From the NCBI GenBank assembly GCA_021799355.1, contig JAJZAQ010000012.1, forward strand, positions 1-64,000: 64,000 nt of DNA. The letters run 5' to 3'. A program made the position numbers and the translations under genes. Shown in pieces: positions 43,079 to 49,890 of the stretch. This DNA comes from Pseudomonadota bacterium (GTDB lineage: Bacteria; Pseudomonadota; Gammaproteobacteria; Burkholderiales; Burkholderiaceae_C). Position 1 is the first letter of the stretch, and each line of letters starts with the position of its first letter. Under the pieces are notes generated by a model. The model did no database searches, was not told the origin of the DNA, and saw only the letters and a list, made by a program, of their open reading frames with translations.

Positions 43079-44278
43079 TCACCCCCGCGCCAGCCACGCC
43101 TGCGCCAGCCGCACCCAGAAGCTGCCGCCCAGCGGAATCAGCGCGTCGTTGAAGTCGTAATTCGGGTTGTGCAGCGTGCAGGGGCCGGCGCCGTGGCCGC
43201 TGTCGCGGTGGTCACCGTCGCCGTTGCCGATGATGAGATACGCGCCCGGCTTGGCCTGCAGCATGAACGCGAAGTCCTCCGCCCCCATCGACGGGGTGAA
43301 CTCGTGCACCTTGTCGGCACCGACCATCTCGACCATCACGCCCCGCGCAAACTCGGCTTCGGCGGCGTGGTTGATGGTCGGCGGGTAGTTGCGGCGGAAT
43401 TCGAAATCGCACGCCAAACCGAACGCCGCCGCGGTGTGGCTGGCGACCTCGCGCATGCGAGTTTCGATCAAATCCAGCGTCTCGGTGGTAAAGGTGCGCA
43501 CCGTGCCCTGAATCTCCGCCACCTCGGGCACGACATTGGTCGCCTCACCGGTGTGGATCATCGTGACCGAAATCACCGCCGGGTCCAGCGGGTCGCGGTT
43601 GCGGGTGACGATGGTCTGCCACGCCTGCACCAGCTGGCACGCCGCCGGCACCGGGTCCAGCCCCAGGTGCGGCATCGCCGCGTGCGATCCCTTGCCGGTC
43701 AGCCGCACGCGGAACTCGTTGCTCGACGCCATCACCGGCCCGGCCTTGACGGCGAAATGCCCTGCCGGCAGCCCCGGCCAGTTGTGCATGCCAAATACCG
43801 CCTGCACCGGAAAGCGCGCGAACAGCCCGCCTGCGATCATCTCCCGCGCCCCGCCGCCGCCTTCTTCCGCCGGCTGGAAAATGCATACCACCGTACCGTC
43901 GAAGTCACGCGAGCGCGCCAGCGCCTGCGCTGCGGCCAGCAGCATGGTCGTGTGCCCGTCGTGGCCGCAGGCGTGCATCTTCCCGGGGTGCCGGCTGGCG
44001 TGCGCGAAGGTGTTGAACTCGGTCACCGGCAGCGCGTCCATGTCTGCGCGCAGCCCGACCATCCGGCCGCTTTTGCCGCCGTCGCGCCCGGCGATCACCC
44101 CCACCACCCCAGTTTTGCCCAGCCCGCGGTGCACCTCGATGCCCCAGCCCTGCAGCCGGGCCGCCACGAGATCGGCGGTGCGGTGCTCCTCGAAGCACAG
44201 CTCGGGATGCGCGTGCAAATCGCGCCGCAGCGCCGCCAGCGCGGCAGATTCGGTGACGATGGAATCGACGAGTTTCAT
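43079..44278 (-). CDS. M20 family amidohydrolase
   Basis: RRDLHAHPELCFEEHRTADLVAARL...HACGHDGHTTMLLAAAQAL...GAEDFAFML. Confidence 0.93.
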   Translation of the reverse strand: MKLVDSIVTESAALAALRRDLHAHPELCFEEHRTADLVAARLQGWGIEVHRGLGKTGVVGVIAGRDGGKSGRMVGLRADMDALPVTEFNTFAHASRHPGKMHACGHDGHTTMLLAAAQALARSRDFDGTVVCIFQPAEEGGGGAREMIAGGLFARFPVQAVFGMHNWPGLPAGHFAVKAGPVMASSNEFRVRLTGKGSHAAMPHLGLDPVPAACQLVQAWQTIVTRNRDPLDPAVISVTMIHTGEATNVVPEVAEIQGTVRTFTTETLDLIETRMREVASHTAAAFGLACDFEFRRNYPPTINHAAEAEFARGVMVEMVGADKVHEFTPSMGAEDFAFMLQAKPGAYLIIGNGDGDHRDSGHGAGPCTLHNPNYDFNDALIPLGGSFWVRLAQAWLARG

Positions 44279-44465
44279 GCCAGAGTCCAGAATGAGGTCG
44301 GGTGCTGCGCGAACGCGCCCCGGATCGGGAAGGCAGCCATCAGGCCGCGGCTCCGCGCCGCTGCACCGCAGCGCAACCCGTGGCTGCCAGCCAGGTCGTG
44401 CCAGCTTAGCGCGCTCCACCGAGCAAGACAAACCTGACAATCCTTCGTCATGGCGGCAACGTGAC

Positions 44466-44502
44466 TGACAAAATTTGTCGATCCGGCGCAAACATTGTCA
44501 GC
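44466..44502. promoter_or_regulatory. Upstream element of pilin 1 (TGACAAAATTTGTC-N..-TTGTCA)
   Basis: palindrome GACAAA-A-TTTGTC at 44467-44479, closely matched by an element upstream of pilin 2. Confidence 0.5.
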
Positions 44503-44573
44503 ACGCCACGGCGCAGATGCGACAAAGTGTGAAGCAGTTCACACAAACCGCCAAAAGCCGCAGACACCCCGGC

Positions 44574-44589
44574 TGGCCTGCCGCTTGCA
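44574..44589 (+). promoter_or_regulatory. Sigma54 -24/-12 promoter TGGCCTGCCGCTTGCA
   Basis: fits TGGCAC-N5-TTGCW spacing, 67 nt upstream of pilin ATG. Confidence 0.65.
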
Positions 44590-44656
44590 GAGCCACAATC
44601 CAACATCGAGACGGCACGTCCGCGCCGCAGTCCCGGGTTTTTTCGAGCGACAGACC

Positions 44657-45109
<453 letters not shown>

Positions 45110-45146
45110 GAAATGCCGGCGGGCGCTGCCAAATTCCGCCAGCCAC

Positions 45147-45183
45147 TGACGAAATTTGTCAGCCGCCGGCAAAAAGCGTCACC
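45147..45183. promoter_or_regulatory. Upstream element of pilin 2 (TGACGAAATTTGTC-N..-GTCA)
   Basis: aligns with the pilin 1 element at 44466. Confidence 0.5.
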
Positions 45184-45246
45184 CGACAATCCGCAAGGCC
45201 ACGGAGATTTCGTGAAAAAGTTGGCAGATCTGCACGGTGAATTGCC

Positions 45247-45262
45247 TGGCACGACATATGCT
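45247..45262 (+). promoter_or_regulatory. Sigma54 -24/-12 promoter TGGCACGACATATGCT
   Basis: near-consensus, 143 nt upstream of pilin 2 ATG. Confidence 0.65.
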
Positions 45263-45405
45263 TCAGTTTTTCTGCCCATCGGGGGGTCATCCAGACTCCG
45301 CGGCCCGGGCCAGCGGCTCCTACAAAGGTCGCCCACATCGGGCCGCGGCGTTGTCCACCCAGCCGGTTTGGCTGATCGGATTTTCACTCTCTCAGGAGTT
45401 TTCCA

Positions 45406-45912
45406 ATGAAAAGCAACGCGTTGAGCAAAAAACAACTGCAACAGGGCTTCACCCTGATCGAGCTGATGATCGTCGTGGCGATCATCGGCATTCTGGCGGC
45501 GATCGCGATTCCGGCGTATCAGGATTACACGATTCGGGCGCAGGTATCGGAAGGTATGTCGCTGGCAGATGGGGCGAAGACCGCAATTGCTGAGTATTAC
45601 ACTAACCATGGAACTTGGCCCACAAACAACAGCGCGGCTGGTTTGGCATCGCCACAATCTATTACGGGCAAATATGTGGCAACGGTGACCGTTGGACAAG
45701 GAACCAATGGCGGAGGAGCGATCACCGTTTGCTACGGATCAAGCTGTTCTAATGCGGTGTCCCCTGCCGGCGCTGGTGCCAACGCCAACATCAATGGGGA
45801 CACCATTCAGCTTCTCGCTACTTCTCAAGGCGGATCCATTGTTTGGACCTGCGGACCCGGCACTTCAAACCCTGTGCCCAAGAAATATCTTCCCACTTCT
45901 TGCCAAGGCTAA
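45406..45912 (+). CDS. Type IV major pilin-like protein 2
   Basis: [54 protein letters not shown]. Confidence 0.95.
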   Translation: MKSNALSKKQLQQGFTLIELMIVVAIIGILAAIAIPAYQDYTIRAQVSEGMSLADGAKTAIAEYYTNHGTWPTNNSAAGLASPQSITGKYVATVTVGQGTNGGGAITVCYGSSCSNAVSPAGAGANANINGDTIQLLATSQGGSIVWTCGPGTSNPVPKKYLPTSCQG

Positions 45913-45970
45913 AGCAAATAATGGGGTCAGGTCTAGAGCAAACGGGGTCAGGTCTAGCCTCATAGCATCC
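45913..45970 (+). repeat. REP-like element R1, two copies of GGGGTCAGGTCTAG head
   Basis: AGCAAATAATGGGGTCAGGTCTAG then AGCAAACGGGGTCAGGTCTAGCCTCATAGCATCC. Confidence 0.85.
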
Positions 45971-45989
45971 CGCCCTATTACCCTACCGA

Positions 45990-46012
45990 AACCCGCCGCA
46001 AGGCGGGTTTTT
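45990..46012 (+). terminator. Hairpin AACCCGCC-GCAA-GGCGGGTT+T5
   Basis: 8-bp GC-rich stem plus T tract. Confidence 0.8.
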
Positions 46013-46136
46013 CATTTTCGGGCTTCACTCAAGCCCCCCTCGGTCGAGACACGCGCTTCGCTCGTCTCGCCAAGCCGTGCGCCCCGGCCTAAAATTGGCC
46101 TTCGCGGTTTCACTTCATTTTGGGCGGGCGGTCAAC

Positions 46137-46334
46137 ATGACTGACAACATCGACAACCTCATCTTGGAACACCTCAAGCGGTTCCAGGCCGGGCAGGAAC
46201 GCATCGAACGCGAACTCCGCGAGATCAAGGCCCGGCTTTCCACGCTGGAGGCCGGGCAGGGCTCGGTGTTGCAGCACATCGGGCATCTGACGAGTTCGAT
46301 CGCGGGACAAATGAGATCAGGTCTAGCTCCATAG
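46137..46334 (+). CDS. Short coiled-coil protein, C-terminus and stop supplied by a REP-like repeat
   Basis: MTDNIDNLILEHLKRFQAGQERIERELREIKARLSTLEAGQ...AGQMRSGLAP*; last codons lie in the repeat. Confidence 0.6.
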   Translation: MTDNIDNLILEHLKRFQAGQERIERELREIKARLSTLEAGQGSVLQHIGHLTSSIAGQMRSGLAP

Positions 46335-46339
46335 CATCC
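46315..46339 (+). repeat. REP-like element R2 (diverged head)
   Basis: GATCAGGTCTAGCTCCATAGCATCC. Confidence 0.8.
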
Positions 46340-46359
46340 TGACCTCTTGTCCCCACCGA

Positions 46360-46382
46360 AACCCGCCGCGAGGCGGGTTTTT
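46360..46382 (+). terminator. Hairpin AACCCGCC-GCGA-GGCGGGTT+T5
   Basis: same hairpin as after R1. Confidence 0.8.
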
Positions 46383-46591
46383 CATTTGTCGGATTTCGCC
46401 CAATCTCCCGTCGCCACGACACTGAAGGGACGCGAGGTCCGTGTGTTTTTGCGGTGTGCACGCCGATCAGGACGCGATGGCGAATTTTTCGTCATCGGCG
46501 AGCAGCCGATGGGTCTCTCACCCGGCTTATCGACCGATCCACGATCAGAGTATGATGCGTGATGATTGATGCTTGATGTTCAAGAGCCGCT

Positions 46592-46819
46592 ATGCGAACC
46601 ACTTTGTCCATCGATGATGACGTGCTCGGCGCGGCCCGCGAGCTGGCGGTGCGGCAGCACAAGAGTGTGGGTGAAGTGCTGTCGGCACTGGCGCGACAGG
46701 CGCTGCAGCGGCAGCCGCCGTTGGCTGAGCGCAACGGGGTGCCGCTGCTGGCGCCACACGCCGAGGCCAGGCCCGTGACGCTGGAGATCGTCAATCAGCT
46801 CCGCGATGAGCTGCCATGA
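46592..46819 (+). CDS. RHH-type antitoxin (VapB-like)
   Basis: MRTTLSIDDDVLGAARELAVRQHKSVGEVLSALARQALQ; overlaps PIN gene. Confidence 0.85.
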   Translation: MRTTLSIDDDVLGAARELAVRQHKSVGEVLSALARQALQRQPPLAERNGVPLLAPHAEARPVTLEIVNQLRDELP

Positions 46820-47247
46820 CGGCCTACCTGCTCGACGTGAACGTGCTGATTGCGCTGGTCGATCCGGCGCATGTGCAGCACGACGCTGCGCACGACTGGT
46901 TCGCCCGCACCGGCCGCGCCGCCTGGGCGACCTGTCCGCTGACTGAAAACGGTCTGCTGCGCATCCTCAGTCATCCGCGCTACCCCAACCCTGCCGCCAC
47001 GCCGGCCGCGGTGGCCAGCGTGCTGCAAGGGCTGCGGGCGCTGCCAGGACACCGCTTCTGGCCGGATGACATCACGCTGCTCGACCCGGCATGGATTCAG
47101 GCCGACCGCCTGCTCAGCCACGCTCAGGTGACTGACAGCTACCTGCTGGCGTTGGCCGTGCGCCACGGCGGCAAACTGGCCAGCCTCGACCGCAAGCTCG
47201 TGACCGACGCGGTGGTGAACGGGCGGCAGGCGCTGGAATTGATCTAA
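46816..47247 (+). CDS. PIN-domain toxin (VapC family)
   Basis: MTAYLLDVNVLIALVDPAHVQHDAAHDWF...TDSYLLALAVRHGGKLASLDRKL. Confidence 0.9.
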   Translation: MTAYLLDVNVLIALVDPAHVQHDAAHDWFARTGRAAWATCPLTENGLLRILSHPRYPNPAATPAAVASVLQGLRALPGHRFWPDDITLLDPAWIQADRLLSHAQVTDSYLLALAVRHGGKLASLDRKLVTDAVVNGRQALELI

Positions 47248-47303
47248 AGGGGGTCATCTAAAGGGGGTCTCTAAAGGGGGTCAGGTCTAGCCTCATAGCA
47301 TCC
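47244..47303 (+). repeat. REP-like element R3 preceded by three CTAAAGGGGGTC copies
   Basis: CTAAAGGGGGTC at 47244, 47258 and 47271, then GGGGTCAGGTCTAGCCTCATAGCATCC from 47277. Confidence 0.88.
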
Positions 47304-47317
47304 AGTTTTCCCACCAC

Positions 47318-47340
47318 AACCCGCCGCAAGGCGGGTTTTT
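47318..47340 (+). terminator. Hairpin AACCCGCC-GCAA-GGCGGGTT+T5
   Basis: same hairpin as after R1 and R2. Confidence 0.8.
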
Positions 47341-47456
47341 GTTGTCCGGGTGGAACGACAGAGGGGATCGGCCTACTCCGCGCCACGCCAGGCTGGTGCC
47401 CAATCCCGTTGCAAGGCGGGGTGCAGCAAGAAGCGGTTTGACGCAGTTCCCTACCG

Positions 47457-47472
47457 TTGGCAGAATTGCCAA
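47457..47472. promoter_or_regulatory. Palindrome TTGGCA-GAAT-TGCCAA next to TumE start
   Basis: 6-bp perfect arms, 1 nt before ATG. Confidence 0.5.
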
Positions 47473-47473
47473 C

Positions 47474-47761
47474 ATGAAGGCCGAACTCGTGATGCGGTTT
47501 CGTCATCTGCTGAGTCAAGGCGGTCTGGTCGAGATGGTCGTCTGGCGCCTGCCACATCCGGTACCGCCCAGCACCCACGCGTTCAAATACCGCCTGGTCT
47601 ATGTGGTCAATGGCGAGCGGGTGATCGGTTTCGACAATGAACGGGGAAAAGGCGACCACATGCACATTGGCACAAAGGAATTTCCGCACCAGTTCGTGGA
47701 TGTCGATCGCCTGATCGATGATTTTCAACGCGAGGTGGAAACATGGAACAACGCACGCTAA
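47474..47761 (+). CDS. TumE-like (DUF6516) toxin
   Basis: LVEMVVWRLPHPVPPSTHAFKYRLVYVVNGERVIGFDNERGKGDHMHIG. Confidence 0.82.
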   Translation: MKAELVMRFRHLLSQGGLVEMVVWRLPHPVPPSTHAFKYRLVYVVNGERVIGFDNERGKGDHMHIGTKEFPHQFVDVDRLIDDFQREVETWNNAR

Positions 47762-48102
47762 CCGTCACGGTTGGCCCTCAAGGCTGGTCGGATCTGCGCC
47801 AGGCCGCGCGCGCCGGCTTCGCCGCAGATCATTACCTGGGGGAATTTCTCAATTTCGAGACGCCCGCGCTGTTTTTCAGCCGCATGACCGCCAAGCGGTG
47901 GGACATTGTGCGCACGTTGCAAGGCGCGGGTGAAATGTCTGTCCGGGAACTTGCGCGCCGCGTTGGGCGCGATGTCAGGCGTGTGCATGAGGATGTCAGC
48001 GCGCTCACGGAATTGGGGCTACTGGAACGCACCCCGCGTGGAGGAGTCGTCAGCCCTTACGCAGACATTCATGTCGATCTGCATATCCGGCAGGCAGCGT
48101 AG
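47743..48102 (+). CDS. TumA-like HTH antitoxin
   Basis: FFSRMTAKRWDIVRTLQGAGEMSVRELARRVGRDVRRVHEDVSALTELGLLER. Confidence 0.82.
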   Translation: MEQRTLTVTVGPQGWSDLRQAARAGFAADHYLGEFLNFETPALFFSRMTAKRWDIVRTLQGAGEMSVRELARRVGRDVRRVHEDVSALTELGLLERTPRGGVVSPYADIHVDLHIRQAA

Positions 48103-48149
48103 TGATCGGGGTCACAGTGATCGGGGTCAGGTCTAGCCCCATATCACTA
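48102..48149 (+). repeat. REP-like element R4 with duplicated GTGATCGGGGTCA junction
   Basis: GTGATCGGGGTCA at 48102 and 48117, then GGTCTAGCCCCATATCAC; degenerate hairpin follows. Confidence 0.8.
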
Positions 48150-48269
48150 GTCCAGACCCGCTGTGAGGCTGGTTTTGTTCCACTGCTGTATTCAGTGGGT
48201 CGGGCCTGAGCACCTCTGGCCCGACCGGAGTAGGGTTTCATGCCGTGCCTTTGACAAGGCGCCGACACC

Positions 48270-48290
48270 AGCATAGGCTCGGCCTATGCT
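48270..48290. promoter_or_regulatory. Palindrome AGCATAGGC-TCG-GCCTATGCT, putative VapBC operator
   Basis: 9-bp perfect arms, 24 nt upstream of antitoxin ATG. Confidence 0.6.
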
Positions 48291-48314
48291 TGCAATTGAG
48301 TTGATGTGCCTTTT

Positions 48315-48557
48315 ATGAATCCGCCTGAACGACACATCCGCCTATTCCGCAACGGCCGCAATCAGGCTTTACGCATTCCACGCGAGTTCGAGTTGCCGGG
48401 CAACACAGCCATCATGCGCCGCGAGGGGAATCGCCTCATCATCGAGCCAGTTCCAGCGAAGGGGCTGCTGAGGGTGTTGCGCGACCTACCCGAAGTGGAC
48501 GAGGCCTTTCCCGATGTGGATGCCGGTCTGGCACCGCTAGACGACGTCAGGCTGTGA
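48315..48557 (+). CDS. vapB: AbrB-type antitoxin (VapB)
   Basis: HIRLFRNGRNQALRIPREFELPGNTAIMRREGNRLIIEPVP. Confidence 0.9.
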   Translation: MNPPERHIRLFRNGRNQALRIPREFELPGNTAIMRREGNRLIIEPVPAKGLLRVLRDLPEVDEAFPDVDAGLAPLDDVRL

Positions 48558-48964
48558 TAGACGAACCCCGCTATCTGCTGGACACCAACGTGCTGTCCGA
48601 TCTGGTGCGCCGGCCGCGAGGACTCGTCGCTCAAGCCATCGCGCGGGTGGGTGAGGCGCGGGTCTGTACGTCGGTGGTGGTCAGCGCCGAGCTGCGGTTT
48701 GGCGCGGCAAAGAGCCAGTCTCGTCGCTTGTCCGAGCAGGTGGAGGCGATTCTGTCCGCTTTGGACATCCTGCCCCTGCAACCCCCAGTCGACGCGCACT
48801 ACGTGCGGATTCGCGCTGCGCTGGAGCGAGACGGCAAACCCATCGGCCCCAACGATCTGTTGATCGCCGCGCATGCGCTCAGCGAGAACCTGACCTTGGT
48901 GACAGCCAATGTGGCGGAGTTCTCCCGCGTGGAAGGTCTGCGCGTGGAAAACTGGCTACGCTAA
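48554..48964 (+). CDS. vapC: VapC PIN-domain toxin (GTG start)
   Basis: RYLLDTNVLSDLVRRPRGLVAQ...GPNDLLIAAHALSENLTLVTANVAEFSRVEGL. Confidence 0.93.
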   Translation: MIDEPRYLLDTNVLSDLVRRPRGLVAQAIARVGEARVCTSVVVSAELRFGAAKSQSRRLSEQVEAILSALDILPLQPPVDAHYVRIRAALERDGKPIGPNDLLIAAHALSENLTLVTANVAEFSRVEGLRVENWLR

Positions 48965-48978
48965 GGGGGGCACTAAAG

Positions 48979-49890
48979 GGGGTCAGGTCTAGCCTCGAAG
49001 CATCCTCCTGGCTACACTGCGGCGCATGTCCCGTCCTTTGCGCCTCGAATTCCCGCACGCTCTGTATCACGTCACCGCCCGCGGTGACCGGCGGGAAGCG
49101 ATTTACGAAGACGACGCCGACCGGCGGCTGTTCCTGGACATCCTCGGCGAGGCCGTGGCGGACTTCAACTGGCTGCTGCACGCCTACTGCCTGATGACCA
49201 ACCACTACCACCTGCTGCTGGAAACGCCCGACGGCAATCTGTCGGCGGGCATGCGCCAGCTCAACGGGGTGTACACCCAGCGCAGCAACCGCCGCCACGG
49301 CCGCGTCGGCCACGTGTTTCAGGGGCGGTACAAGGCGATTCTGGTCGATCGCGAGAGTTACCTGCTCGAAGTGGCGCGCTATGTCGTGCTCAACCCGGTG
49401 CGCGCCGGCATGGTCAGGCAGGCGCAGGACTGGCCGTGGAGCAGCTACCGCGCGACGGTCGGCTTGGACACGCCGCCGCGCTGGCTGGCCACCGATGCGC
49501 TGCTGGCTGCTTTCGGCCCCGACCGCAGCCAGGCCGTGCCGCGCTACGCGCAGTTCGTCGCCGAGGGCGTGAAGGCGCCAGCGCTGTGGGACAAGCTGCA
49601 GGGCCAGGTGTATCTGGGTGACGCCGCGTTCGTGCAGCGCATGCTGGCAAAAGTCGAGAAGGCTCCTGACCTGCAGGTGCCACAGGCGCAGCGCCGCGCC
49701 CCGCCGGAACCGCTGGCGGCCATCGCCGCGCGCTTCACCGACCGCGAAGCCGCCATCGTCGCCGCCCACGCCAGTGGGCACTACAGCTACACCGAGATTG
49801 CCGAGCATTTCGGCCTGCACTTCACCACGGTCGGCCGCATCGTGCGCCGCGCCAAATCGCGGCGCATGCTATGAAGCTAGACCTGACCCC
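48979..49890 (+). mobile_element. REPtron-like unit: RAYT gene bracketed by inverted REP-like elements R5 (48979-49005) and R6 (49867-49890)
   Basis: left GGGGTCAGGTCTAGCCTCGAAGCATCC; right TGCTATGAAGCTAGACCTGACCCC; TnpA_REP ORF between. Confidence 0.8.
49026..49874 (+). CDS. REP-associated tyrosine transposase (RAYT, IS200-like Y1)
   Basis: MSRPLRLEFPHALYHVTARGDRREAIYEDDADRRLFLDIL...AYCLMTNHYHLLLETPDGNLSAGMRQLNGVYTQRSNRRHGRVGHVFQGRYKAILVD. Confidence 0.94.
   Translation: MSRPLRLEFPHALYHVTARGDRREAIYEDDADRRLFLDILGEAVADFNWLLHAYCLMTNHYHLLLETPDGNLSAGMRQLNGVYTQRSNRRHGRVGHVFQGRYKAILVDRESYLLEVARYVVLNPVRAGMVRQAQDWPWSSYRATVGLDTPPRWLATDALLAAFGPDRSQAVPRYAQFVAEGVKAPALWDKLQGQVYLGDAAFVQRMLAKVEKAPDLQVPQAQRRAPPEPLAAIAARFTDREAAIVAAHASGHYSYTEIAEHFGLHFTTVGRIVRRAKSRRML

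Noticed and set aside
47258-47728. 156-aa minus ORF over the repeat R3 and TumE region
   Set aside because: Antisense to TumE and terminator; no family resemblance.
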